Source: Circinella umbellata
Lineage: Eukaryota; Mucoromycota; Mucoromycetes; Mucorales; Lichtheimiaceae
NCBI GenBank assembly: GCA_025093555.1
Contig: JAIWNF010000103.1
Span: 25,478 to 89,477 of the forward strand
Direction of reading: 5' to 3'
Length of the DNA: 64,000 bases
Shown: piece by piece, positions 46,853 through 59,059 of the stretch
How the letters are laid out: the number at the start of each line of letters is the position of its first letter
Numbering within the stretch: position 1 is the first letter of the stretch
Notes under the pieces: generated by a model
What the model was told of the DNA's origin: nothing
Seen by the model: the letters and a program-made list of their open reading frames with translations, nothing else
Databases searched by the model: none
Translations under genes and position numbers: made by a program

Positions 46853-48921
46853 TTTATTTGTTAATCAAAATAACAACGATGGTGCTGAAGAAGCAGCTAT
46901 GATTATTATTTTGATTTATTTTGTATATAGCAATAGTTTGTTTTTCCCTTATGTATTTTTCATTTCTACTCTTTTCTCCCACATCTCATCTTCACGTTTT
47001 GTAATTTTCCAGTGTCAAAAAAATATCTATTATTATTCCTCCTTCCTTCTTTTTTTATTTCCATCAAAGAATAACTGTATCATAATATCTATATATAAAG
47101 TATATCTTAATTTTCCTTCTTTTCTTTTATGCTAAAATAATACTATATTTTATGATTATTTCTTAAACAGTCAATTGCAACAAAAAAGATATGGCTGGCA
47201 TGGGTTAAAACTTATACTTTATCAAAGTGGAAGGCTGAAAGGACCGACACCTATGGGTATATATGGCAGCTTCATTGCGGTACGATAAGAATAAGAAGTT
47301 AAAGAATTAAGTCGGAGAAGGTGATAGTAGCAACCAAAAAACCCCAGTGGGTGAAAAGTTACACTATGTAGCGTGGAAATCCGTATGATGTGGCTGACAT
47401 ACATACCCGTAAGTCTTATTGCAGCTACACATACTCTATGTGTGACACTTATCTAGCAATGGGTACGTATATGATTCTTCTTCCGTACAGTACCGGTACT
47501 GAAGAGACTCTCGGATTAATGGTGCTAGAATAACAAGTTGATTAAATCATTGTAATGATTATAAACATTTTGGACACAGGAAAATAACATTTGATGATAC
47601 TTACTGTGCTGTTTTATCTTTCAGATATGGAGTCGCCAAACAGCTGTTAGAAAAATAATACTAGTGTATAAGTTCATGATAATCAACTAGAGATAATCAA
47701 AAAGATCTTTATTGGCATTTAGCAGAAATTGAGTTCTGGACCACGATTTTTTTTTTTTGGCTTAAAAATACTCTTGTAATTAGTGACTAGTCTGGACCAA
47801 GCATATTCTTCCAGAAGAACATTTAATAAAACGGTTTATATACTTAATATACATCATAGCAGCGTTGAGCTTGTCATATTGTCTATTGATATTGATTAGA
47901 ACTGATAAATAAAGCTACTCATCGTTGATTCGTTGTACAGCAAAAAGTAAAATAACTAATTAAATAAGATTATTTATATATTCCTTGTTCTAGCATAAAA
48001 AATGTCGGTATCATGACGGTGGTTAAATGAAATATATTTGTGAATAGGCAGTGTTTGCATGACATTCCTTCACCACATATAATATACATTGTTTTGTTTT
48101 GTTAAAAACGATACATAGGGGGTTATTTTGTTATATATAATTACCAGCGTATTGTTTTGTTCATGAATAGAGTTAAAAAAGTAATTATTAGTACTAATTG
48201 TCCTGCATCACCCACGCTAGACCCCTTAAAAAAAGAAAAGCGAGCTCCTGAAAACTCATCGACATGTATTCACCTCTTTTCAACACTACGTAATTAAGAT
48301 ATCCCTTCTAATTTGTTCATATCTTATGACTTTTATGCAACTAATATATCTGGCCCTATACAGATGGCTGTTTGTTTCTCCTGTCAAAATAAAAAATTTA
48401 CTTATTTGGATTTTTTTTTTTCATTTTTGTTTTTACACAAACGATACTAACGTGGTAATCAATCATTTTTCTTCTTGCATAATACATAATATAAGTTATA
48501 TATATATATATATATATATCACGTTTACTACAGTAAATAAAAATGAAAATGGAAATAAAAGATATATTAACACTTTGTTGTGTTCTCATTTTTCCTTTTG
48601 ATATGCAATCTTATTAATGTTTGTTTTGTTGAGTACGTACGTACGTATTTTTTTTTTTTTTGGTAACAAAATAATTTTAGTGCAAGGCATAAATATTGTG
48701 ATTTATTATATATAAGCTCATTTTTCAATTCTCGTCCCTTTTTCTGTTTCTTTTTCCATTTCTTTTATTGTTTTGTTTTAAGAACTATATAAAATAGTAT
48801 AATATTTTCTAACAAACAATAGCATAACATTAGCATATCTTTATTACTATCCGTATCACCGATATTATTATCTTATTTTTTAATTGACGACACAGCAATC
48901 ACAACAACAAAAAAACAAGCA
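46853..48921. other. Intergenic region
   Basis: 2.1 kb downstream of the Zn2Cys6 gene and upstream of the secreted protein gene. It includes a GTACGTACGTACGT run near 48634, a (TA)n run at about 48497-48520, and TATATAAAA-like sequence near 48784, which could be a TATA box about 135 bases before the next start. No gene. Confidence 0.5.
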
Positions 48922-49644
48922 ATGAAGTTTTATATTACAACATTATTGTTACTATCAGCATTCCTTCTTCTTGAAACTAATCAAGTATTTGCTGATGATA
49001 TTGTTATATACGAACCAGCTGCTAATGGTCTACTTTATGGTGACTCACCTATGGATATTCGATATCGAAGTATGTAAAACTACCGATTTTCATTGCTTCT
49101 GTTAGTAATAGATACCAGTACTAATATATCACTACTACTTTATAAAAAAAAAGTTCGCAAAAATGGAATGGCATCACTTGGATCAACCAATGTGTCATTA
49201 TCTAACGCTGAAACCAAAGAATTTGTCACGGATTTTCCAAACGCTACATGGACGAATACCTACGAAGCCGACTTGGCTGTCCATGATTTGTGGTATATCC
49301 CCCCTACTTTAGCAAATGGAACATACACTCTTCGAGTATTTGGAACGTAAGTAAGATTTTACAATATGTTGTTTGCTAATAGTAGCGGCAGTTAAATTGT
49401 TATTATTTTTATTTATTTACTATATAGAGCAACATATCCATGTTCCAAGGCGAATAATGGAAAAGGTAAATATGCCGATCTGTTTATTTTCTTTAGTTGT
49501 TATGTACCGTAATAAAGGATACGCAATGTCTAAATGACAATACCTTATTTATATACCTCATTGTTTCTTTTTCTAGCACCCTATGGCCGATGCCAAACAC
49601 AAGTAGAAAAGGCTGTAACTTTCTTTGTTTTGAAGCCAATATAA
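48922..49644 (+). CDS. Small secreted protein, Kre9/KNH-like fold (tentative)
   Basis: Four exons: 48922-49069, 49154-49346, 49428-49465, 49577-49644; 148 residues. The signal peptide is clear (MKFYITTLLLLSAFLLLE, cleavage near FA|DD). The mature protein has IYEPAANGLLYGDSPMDIRY, then YRIRKNGMASLGSTNVSL and a tail ANGTYTLRVFGTATYPC. The opening P-x-N-G-x-x-x-x-G-x-x-x-x-[IV]-x-[WY] pattern and the closing G-T-Y-T-L-R-V recall the Kre9/KNH wall-protein superfamily, a small beta-sandwich in many secreted fungal proteins. N-glycosylation sequons (NVS, NAT, NGT) are present. Two cysteines near the C-terminus could pair. There is no GPI-anchor tail. Function unknown; extracellular or wall location inferred. 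Confidence 0.72.
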
Positions 49645-50081
49645 AAAGAATTCCCTTAGCATATAGTAACTTATTGTGAAAAAAATAATACAAAACTATT
49701 AGATATAGGGAGAAAATAAAGACTGAATGGTAGCCAAGTAGTTGCCTTGTAATATTATTAGAAATAATAACAGCTGAAGTGTTGTTGCTGATCTTCTCGT
49801 GTATATATAAATGAAATGCTAAGGGACTTAAAAAAGACAAAAAAAGAAAAAGAAAAGAGTAGATCAGCTCATATATATTTATATATATAAAGAGAGCGGG
49901 ATTTATTTTATGCTTTGATCAAGAATGCAATCAAACTATCAAGCTAATATTTTTCTTTTACATACCTTCTCCTTACATACCAAACGAACAATAATTTAGT
50001 TGAATTCCAATCAATCATCAATCCTTTCTTTTTCTCTTTTTGTTTTTATTCTTTTGTGTTTAATAAACTATCTTATTATAT
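49645..50081. other. Intergenic region
   Basis: 437 bases between the secreted protein stop and the Bud6-like start, ending in T/C-rich leader-like sequence. No gene. Confidence 0.5.
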
Positions 50082-53000
50082 ATGCTCATGGAAAATAGCA
50101 AAGATGATCTGGAACGACATAAAGCTGCAACGGTCTCATTAGCGCCATCACCACCTCCAAAGCAACCAGCTATTATCACTACTGTACCAAGCAGTACTAC
50201 TAGTAACGCTTCAACTATGTCAAGTTCAATGACTGAACCAAATCTTTCATCATTGAAGCGTTCTCATACTGTTACATCCAATGTACGTATTGATATTATA
50301 AGCAGTCTCGTAGTATACTTCTAACAAAAATTAACATTATTGGTTTTTATACAGGTAATGACTGACATTGAACAAACCATTACGATACTATTAACATGTA
50401 CCAAAAAATTCCTTGAAGCATTGACATCATGGTCAATGAATCAATTAAACAATGATCAAGTAATTATTATTTATCAACATTTAGCTGATCAGTTTGATTG
50501 TGTTAAAGAATCATTACAAGCTGCTCAAATTACAATGAGGTAAAAGGATAAATAAATTTTGTGTGTGTGGGTATATGTGTAGTATAACGAAAAATTCATG
50601 CAGCTAATTCATTGGTTTCCCCCTTTTTTTTGGATCGGCAAATTAATATTATCTAAAAAAAAAGTGATGTGGAGCATATTCCTGAAGAACTTTATGAATC
50701 CTTGGCCGCAACTCTTGATAATTATCCACCATCAAAAACAGCATTAGAACAACATTTACCTGCTATTCGTAATATTATTTTACGTATGCTGCAGTCGCTA
50801 AAGAAAAAACAAGCTCAGTTGCGTGAAATAACATCATCGTCTACTCCTTTATTATCTCCTCGTCGTACATCTGCTGGTAGTAACAGTAGTACTGGAACTA
50901 TGTCATCCTCTGTATCATCGCCAATTAGTTCTTCTCACCATATCACAGCGGCAACAAGTAATAGTAGTAGTAATCGATCGACCTTATCGTCACGTAATAA
51001 TAAAACCGGGTCTTCTGACTTAGACATGACGGATATAAATACACAGAACGCTCTGGCTGAATTAAAACAAGAAGAGAATTTGGCTCGACGATCATCTATT
51101 CGACGTTCAATAAAACCAACATCATCGTCAACAGGAACAGCAACGCCTTCGTCGACATTACAAGTTGATACTACGAATAATAATCATAATACGACGAGTA
51201 ATAATAATTCGCCCATAACACCGCCCAGACGACATCCAACTTTAGTACGTAATAGTAAACGTGGATTATCACCTCAACAACAACAATTACGTGAAGTAAC
51301 AACATCTGAAGAAAAAGAAAAAGAGATAAATAAAGGTAAATGATAACACCGATAATGGCAATAAATAATAATTTTTCTAACAGCGAATGTGATTTTTTTG
51401 GGGGGAGAGTGGGGCTCATTTTGTTTATTGTTGACATACTGAAAAAGAAAAAAATAAACTATGGAACCTATCAGGTGCTTTCCCTTTGTTTTTGCAAGTA
51501 GGTGACCAGGTGAAGAAGATAATGTGGCAACAACATGAACCTGTGACACAAGCAGCACTTGGCATGGCATTCTTCCAAAAATTTGACCTGACGGATAAAA
51601 ACAATACAATTATCAAAATACAGGACCCGGTCAGCAAAATCATGTATGAACTCGAGGATATGAATGATGTGGGGCCTCATACTTTATTGCTGTTAATAGC
51701 GTCCCATACATCATCATTGGAATCATCTTTATTATCACAAGGTAGAAGTTTATTTTTTTTTCTTCACAAACACTAAAGAAAAATATGGGTATATGGTTTA
51801 ACAGAGAACATGGGTATATATAAACTATCCCTATTTACTACTACTACTACAATTACTATTATTGCAAAGATATCTAAACTAGTGCTTTTCATAATATATA
51901 CGCAGATAATGTGAACATGATTTCAACAAAGCTGGATCTTATTCATCAAAAGTTACAAGAAAACCAAAAGTTCCATGAGAATCATTATGAAACGCCCATG
52001 ACAAAATCAATAATGACCATGCAGAAAAAAGAAAGTACTAACTGTAACGCAGAAAAGTGGGATCACACTATTTTGAAGCAACAGCAAGATGAAATAGAAT
52101 ATTTGCGACGTGATTTAGGAGTGCTTCGACAAGTAGCAAAAGAGTTTCAACAAGACACTATGAGACTCTTACATGAACTTAAAAATGCTATCGCCACTAC
52201 AACAATATTCACTGAAACAAAAAATATGAATTCATACTCTCCAACGACGAGAAACTCTAAAGAAGAACAACAGCAACAGCAACAGCATAAAGCAGATGAT
52301 GATGCTGGTGATAATAACAGTAATATTGCTAATATTAGTAGTCAGCGCAACTATGTAATGGAAACAAAACAACGTGCCGAACATGTATCAACAGAAATCA
52401 CTAGACGAATGCAGGATCTACAGGATACAATTGAACAGCTCAAATTAGATGTTACACAGCGACGCTGTCGACCTTCCCAAACACAACTAGAACATTGTGA
52501 TAAAGAAACAAGATCATTAGAGCAAGAAATCGAAAATTTATCGAAATTACTGAAATCCGTTAAGCCTACATGGAAACACACTTGGGAAATTGAGTTGCAA
52601 ACGGTCGTCAAGGAACAACAATTTTTAAAAGAACAAGAAAGTTTACTCTTGGATTTACATGATGACCATGCGGACTTACTTCACGTCTTAAAGCAGCTTC
52701 AAAAAATATCTGAGATTCAACAACAATCCCATGGGAAGAAGAGAAATAATAAGTCAATCCCGCCATTGCGCAGTAGTACTGTGAGCAACAATAATTATAC
52801 TAATAATGATACCATGAGTATAAGTAGCAGTGGCGGAGAAGAAGCGGGGGATATGTCAAATGTTTTGAAACAAGTATCAACAATTGACGTGGATCATGGA
52901 AAACGCGTGAAGGCATTAGAGCAAGCGGAGAAGATGCGGGCAAGGGAGCTTGCTAATCGAATAGACGATTTTGAAAAAGAATTGTCATCATTTGTGGGGT

Positions 53001-53158
53001 CAAGAAAACTTAAAAAGACGGGCGGAGCGGACCATGTTGATCGGCAACGAGAAAGAAAGGATAAGCAAATTCTTAAGGATCTCTATCAAAGTAAAAAAGA
53101 AATTAATCATAACAATAACAATAACAATAATACTACTAAAAATCTATCATCATCATAA
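50082..53158 (+). CDS. BUD6: Bud6/AIP3-like actin-interacting protein
   Basis: Five exons: 50082-50282, 50355-50539, 50665-51335, 51502-51741, 51906-53158; 849 residues. Bud6/Aip3 binds actin monomers and activates formins at polarity sites. The N-terminal region has a helical block (TDIEQTITILLTCTKKFLEA, WSMNQLNNDQVIIIYQHLA) seen in fungal Bud6. After a Ser/Thr/Asn linker, the AIP3 core begins GDQVKKIMWQQHEP, continues TQAALGMAFFQKFDL and IKIQDPVSKIMYELEDM, followed by coiled coils (EIEYLRRDLGVLRQVA, TRRMQDLQDTIEQLKLDV, TRSLEQEIENLSKLL). The tail is basic and Asn/Ser-rich. The ATG at 50082 has a second in-frame ATG six bases later, so the start is ambiguous by two residues. Phase closes at every junction. 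Confidence 0.82.
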
Positions 53159-53721
53159 TGATAATAACCGGAACAAATGACGTACTTACTGCATATTATA
53201 ATGAAAGCGGAGTAAAACCCCATTTTCGTATTTTGAAATGCATATTTCTTTCTTTGTTACTCCATATATCTATCCAATTTGGGAAAAGGGTTTTTTGGGG
53301 GTCAAAGGAAAGGGGTTTGGTTAAAAACAATTCAAAAATATTATAAAAAAAGAGGGATCTGTTAGAGTACAAGTCATCTAGGGCTCTCTAATTTATAGTA
53401 TTGGGGGTGTAAAAGAGGCAATAATAATAAAATTGAGCATTTATATTGATTCAATAAGGGGTCAATAAAGGAAGAGGGGACACGGGATGAAAAAAGGGTT
53501 CGCTTTTTCGCCATGCCGGTAATAAATAAATTTTATTTGATGATCGATCAAATCCGGAAAAGATGCAAAAAAAAACATATAAAAAGAGGAGAAACTACGT
53601 GCTGTCAGATTACAATAAATCACACAACTTTTTACTTTTGCTTTTTTCTTACAGTTTATTTCTTTGTACTATATATCAACAATCTTTTTGCCTTTTAAGT
53701 TTATATATACAACCAACAACA
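53159..53721. other. Intergenic region
   Basis: 563 bases between the Bud6-like gene and the next small gene, with G-rich patches (e.g. near 53290 and 53460). The open frames here read through AT-rich DNA. No gene. Confidence 0.5.
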
Positions 53722-54006
53722 ATGTGTTCGACCAATAACGCCATGTATATTCCAAGTAACTCAGCAACCAACGACAAGAGTGCACTCATAACCATCCCAA
53801 CACAAAATTACTATGGTTTCGGTTTTTGTCAACGTTGCGGTGTAGATGTAACTCGTTTTAGGTACAAATGAAAAGCAATGTAGCAACAAGTTCATATTTA
53901 TTAGGCATTAAAATACTAAAACTCTTTATTGCTATTATTATTACTATATTTTTTTTTATGTAGCCATGAGTTTTGGTGCCCTGAACTTCGTGTTGTTCGA
54001 AGATGA
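53722..54006 (+). CDS. Very small two-exon protein with Cys/His-rich end
   Basis: Two exons, 53722-53861 and 53964-54006, give 60 residues. The splice (TTTTAG|GTACAA to TATGTAG|CC) restores a coherent C-terminus: GFGFCQRCGVDVTRF joined to SHEFWCPELRVVRR. The C-x2-C followed by H and C (CQRC...HEFWC) could be a minimal zinc-binding site. The N-terminus is Asn/Ser/Thr-rich and lacks a signal peptide. I do not recognise the family. Support comes from consensus splice sites and a peptide composition unlike translated AT-rich noise. Confidence 0.5.
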
Positions 54007-55669
54007 ATGAATTATCGCTGTTTCTTTTAGAAATATATGCTGTAAAAGACAACAACATAATTATTACATCCATCAAACAAACATTTTACTTTCTTCTACG
54101 TACATAATTCTTTTCATTCGTTATCGTGCTTTATGCATTTTCTTATATATTTACTTTTCTTATATATATTTGCTTTCTTTTTTTATCGTATGTGTATACT
54201 TCAATATCCCTCTTTCTTCTATACATCTTATACATTTTATAGCCATTTTTTTTACTTATTACTACTACAACTACTCTACTGAATGTCCCTTTCTTATACC
54301 GCCACCTACTACTATATATCGTTTTTTTTTCTTTTCACATTAGTGTATGGCTTTATTTAAAAAAAGCCAATTCCATGTATATGTTCTTTTTCTTTTTTAT
54401 CTTATAGCCTCTTTATTTTCTTCTCTCTTTCTCTTTCATATATGTGTACATATCGTTTGTTTTTTCTTTTTTTTACTACCCACGGGATGGTTTCTTTTCA
54501 AGTTTTTTTTTTCTTTTATATTTTCCATCAAAATCATACAAACCGCCTAAACTGATGATGGCACTCCCACTCCTCTTATTATACATATTACTTCTTAAAT
54601 ATACGTATACGTATACATACATACATATATATATATTATATACTATATACCACTTGTATTACACTTTTCACTCTCTATTTTTTTTCTTCGTTTTGAGCCG
54701 CGCTCTTTATCATATACAACACAACATATTTTTTTTTACATACTTTAATAAAAAACTACATATTATGACTTGGCCAATGATCAACTATTATTGTCGCTTG
54801 TTTATTATTACATTATTAGTAAAAACTTGATATAGAAAATTTGAATGTTATATTGATAAAAGATAATAAATTGTTATTTCATATAAATAATAATAATAAA
54901 TAATAAACAAGAATTATTATTGCTATTAATGCGTATATGGTATAGCGTAAGCAAAAGAAAAGAAAACCACCCCATGATCTTGTTTAATTTGTATCACTTT
55001 AACTAAAGACAGCAACAAAGGTGCAGGCTACAGTAGATGATAATGATAGATTCTTATGCTGTCTTAAACCTACATCTCTATAACTTTTCAGCCTTTTTAC
55101 AGATAAATAGTCTGTTTTTATAGTGTTCAAAATACTAAAGAAAAACAATAAGAATGCGCTCATAATGCATATCTGTGTTATTTTATAATTTAATAATACC
55201 AAATACCTAAATATAAACATTTTAGAATGCAAGGGGAAACAAAGGTACACGAAAAGGCGGGGAAAAAAGTAACATATGTAGGAGTCTAATGCTACTGTAA
55301 AACTTCGTCAAAGGGATTATACGTAATCAATGCATACATTTTTATTATCATCACTCTTTTTCAGATGATTTTTGGTTAAGTTTAAGTTTACCCTAATAGG
55401 TGGCATCATCAAACTCTTTATATACTCCCCCCCTTGATTTTCTTCCAAACAAATATCATACCAACAACAACATTAGGTAAACAAAGTGAATCACCATGCG
55501 AACTAAAATAAAAACTCCTTTTTTCACTACGTAACTAAAAATCAAAATGTTAAAACGTCGATATTCTTTTTATAAAATTAACGGGAATGAAAATGAATAA
55601 CGAAAAAAATGGACCGAAAAGACATTATTATTACAAGAAAATTAATAGTATTTATTATGATTTAACATT
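54007..55669. other. Intergenic, T-rich
   Basis: 1.7 kb between a plus-strand stop and the F-BAR/SH3 stop. Long T/C-rich runs at 54090-54760 produce Phe/Leu-rich frames without coding character. A TACGTATACGTATAC run lies near 54601. No gene assigned. Confidence 0.5.
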
Positions 55670-58616
55670 TTATCTAAGGACCTCCATATAATTACTCGGA
55701 ATACACCCTTGCTCACGCGGACGGTGCCACGCTTCATCCCATTTTACGGCATTCCACCAACCATCATCTTGGGACATTCCGATAACAGCTAACAAACTTC
55801 CGCGTTTGAATGAAATCTCCGTGTTTTCATTCATAAGATAGTCATATTTGGCTCGTACTAAATCAGGTTTAGAATAATGTTTGATTGTTATTATTTACGC
55901 AATTGTCATCAATTTATCAAAGTTTCCTTTTACCCCACACATATTATTATTATTATTATTATTATGTGTACATTGTGATAGTGCGAGAATGCATAATAAA
56001 CTCCTTGTTTTTTTCTCTCTCCCATTCTCGATATATATGCATAATACATAAATAATTGAAAATATTTACCCCAAAACATTATTGGTCTGCCATCCGGCAA
56101 CATTTGTTGATCATCTGCATAAGGGGTTGTTGGTTGCGGAGTTGCACTCATTAAAGGAGATTGGTTATAATAGTTATTATACGAGTTGTTATTAGCTGGT
56201 GCTGCCCATGCTGCATTATTATTATTTAGAGGAGAAATAATAGGCGAATGAGGCGGTAGCATTGGGCTTGTTGGCATAGGATAAGGAGAATAAGGTTGTG
56301 GTGTATGGCCTAATCCAGGGGATGTAGGTGGCATCATAGGTGAACTGATAGGTTGCAAAGCAGGCGAATGTTGTAATGGGGTCATAATAGGCGAGTGAGG
56401 AGCAGAAGAAGCCATCATCATAGGTGAAGTAGGTGGTTGGAGTGGCATCATATTCGATTGTTGAGGTTGATGCTGTTGTGTTGAAAATGCTGAAAGTGGC
56501 TGGGAAGGTGCGGATGATGACATTGCTGGAGCCGTAGAATGCGGTATATTCATAACACAAGATGGTGCCATTTGTGGTGAAGGCATGATAGGTGATTTTG
56601 GAGGTTGTCGCAATACATTATCAATGTTGTTACTATTATTGATATCAGTGGAAGAAGGTACGGATGGATTCATCTGTGGAGCTGGTCTTGCCTGAGGTCT
56701 TGGTGATTTTGGTGGTTGTTGTTGTGGTGGCATCGGTTGCTGCGCTAGAACTTGCTTTTCGCTCCTATGCTGCTGTGTTTGAATTGGTTCAAGTGGTGGC
56801 CGACTTTCTCGCTTCTTTGTTTGCTCTTGCCTTCGATGTGTTACTGAATGAGGAGAAACAGCGGAAGAAGGATGTTTTTGTTGCGTATCAGTTGGAGGCT
56901 GAGTTTGAGCAAGTGGATATTGGTTATCATTTGCTTTAATTGTTGAATCAACAGATGGATGACCATTGTTATCTCGATTCTTTTGAAAAATAGTATTGCT
57001 GGACCCACTCGTTGTATTGCTGTTATTATGGTTCTTCGCCAAAATGGTAGATTCATATCTTTTCAGTAATGCATCGAGTCCTGCATCGTTTGTAGCCACA
57101 GGTTTTCTTGAAACCATACTACTGTATTTATGATTGTTGTTGTTGTTATTATTTCTAATGGAGGAACAATTCGCTATTTCATCTGGTTTATTGGTAACAG
57201 TTGCAGCAGTACTGCTCATTGTACGTGGTCTTGGAGGTAATCGTTTATTAAACATGGATTCCCGTTTGAACATCTTGGCAAAAAATTCCACATAATCTGA
57301 TGTGGCTTTAATTCTCAAAGTTAATCAACGTTTTCTTTTTGTTCGAATTGTTGGCTGTATTTAACTTACTTGGCGCTGTTGTGGAACCGGTACTGTATTC
57401 TTCTATACAATGGACCAATTCTTCTTCAATAGTACATGATTCTAATTGACTTCGAATTTTTTCACTCCATTCATCCTGTACTAAAAGTCGCGCTGAACAT
57501 AAATTTGCATAATCCCAAATGTTACTTGTAAACAATTCCATACGTTCATGTTCGAATACTTCTATTTGCTGGGGAAGTAGGAGTAAAGGTTTATATATTA
57601 CAGTACCGATAAAATTTTAAATTTTTAGAGATGTATAAATAATTACCTGGCAAGCTTTTTTCCAAGCCATGTTCCACTCCTGTACTGATTTATCTGCTGC
57701 ATCTACAATATGTCGATAATTTGCTACATATTAAGATCACCGAAAAGAAATACTAAATTATTAATGAATGTATATATATATATATATCAAACGTAAGTAC
57801 ATAAAAGATTGAAATTACTTACAAATCGATGAGGATCTCTTTCCATTTTGCACTTCAAACTGATCACGTACGAATAAAAGATGTTTTAATTTTTCTTGTC
57901 TGTCATCATAGATTACATTTAAAGAATCAACAAGCTAATAATAATAATATATGAGTATTGTTCTTAATAATAAAAGTGGGATATATTTTATTACCGTATT
58001 TAAGTCATGACGGTGCGATGAAATCCATTCTTTTAATGGAATAGCAACTTCTTGTTCAAGCCTATTTGCCATATCAATATGTGATTGAGCTGACTTATTG
58101 ACTTCCCGGTATACAACTTTAACAGCTTCATTTGTTGAGGGAGTAGGTGTTGTTTTACGATCAGCATCATCAACATCATCGTCTTCGGTTTTTAATTTGT
58201 TTAATCTCATCAATTTTTGACCATATTCACGTTCTAGTAGTGCTCTAGAAAATAAAATAAAAATTCATATACAAAAACATATTCAAGTTTGAGTGCAACA
58301 GGCACCGAATCAATCAGCATCAGAAGATGTAGCGGTAGTACTAGTAATAATAATATCACCTTTGGTTATAAAGCTCCAAAATATCATCTAATGATTTATA
58401 AGAGTTTTTGATAGTCGACACCAGCGTATCCATACCCTGCTTGTCACACGCCTACATAAAAAATTAAGTTTGATGGTTGTGTCGGTGAAAACTTCTTTTC
58501 GGCGCTTTTTTTTATATTACAACTATGATATTATATATATAACAAACCCAAAAGTGATCTTCTAGAGACATCACGGAAGTATATGAATCGACTGTTGTTG
58601 TAGAATTGGGTGGCAT
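55670..58616 (-). CDS. F-BAR and SH3 domain protein (PCH family, Cdc15/Hof1-like)
   Basis: Eight exons on minus: 58616-58548, 58451-58360, 58244-57995, 57934-57823, 57723-57647, 57568-57370, 57305-56070, 55857-55670; 740 residues, every junction in phase. The N-terminal ~266 residues form an F-BAR domain: MSLEDHFWACDKQGMD, LYNQRALLEREYGQKL, AQSHIDMANRLEQEV, WNMAWKKACQQIEVFE. A Pro/Ser/Gln-rich linker of about 410 residues has many PHSP/PTSP-type units. The last exon alone encodes the SH3 domain: VRAKYDYLMNENTEISF, DDGWWNAVKW and GCIPSNYMEVL at the very end. Such proteins bind membranes and couple the contractile ring or endocytic actin to partners. The Cdc15/Hof1/Imp2-like role is inferred from domain order. 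The C-terminal SH3 only appears after splicing. Confidence 0.9.
55940..55963. repeat. (ATT)n microsatellite in an F-BAR/SH3 intron
   Basis: Perfect ATT trinucleotide repeat of about eight units, inside the last intron of the minus-strand gene. Confidence 0.85.
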
Positions 58617-59059
58617 ATAATGTTTAATTTTATTTTGAAAAGATTTTGTCAACAAAGAAAAAAGAAAGATGAGTTGGAATAAATAAGTAAAATTCTGAGT
58701 GTGTGGAATTATTTTTCTTATGCATAAACAACAAGGTGCACACAACATTATTCTCTGTTTGGACATTCAGTTACCAAATATGGTCATTGTAAAAAAATAT
58801 TCACACACCACACAAAAAAGAGCTGCTGCGTAAATACAGTATATTTAAATCACCTAACCAAGCTCCGCGACAGGTTCCTAAAATAAATAAAAGCTTTTGA
58901 AAACAAGCTTTAGGAACCACGGAATTCACCAGAATCCACATGAAATGTTCGTTTTAGGCAATACAAGCCATTGTTGTACAGTTTTAGTACTCCTTCTAAT
59001 AATAATAAAAATAATAATAAAAAGTGCATTCTGCTTATTCAACTTTTACGCAAATTAAA
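58617..59059. promoter_or_regulatory. Divergent upstream region with a 46-base hairpin
   Basis: 443 bases between the F-BAR/SH3 start and the KDZ gene start. At 58873-58918 a perfect 10-base inverted repeat (GGTTCCTAAA/TTTAGGAACC) encloses a second AAGCTT pair. An (ATA)n run lies just before the KDZ start. Confidence 0.5.

Noticed and set aside
54347..54830. Phe/Leu-rich plus-strand frames that look like membrane proteins
   Set aside because: They arise from T/C-rich low-complexity DNA in an intergenic region, with no conserved motif.
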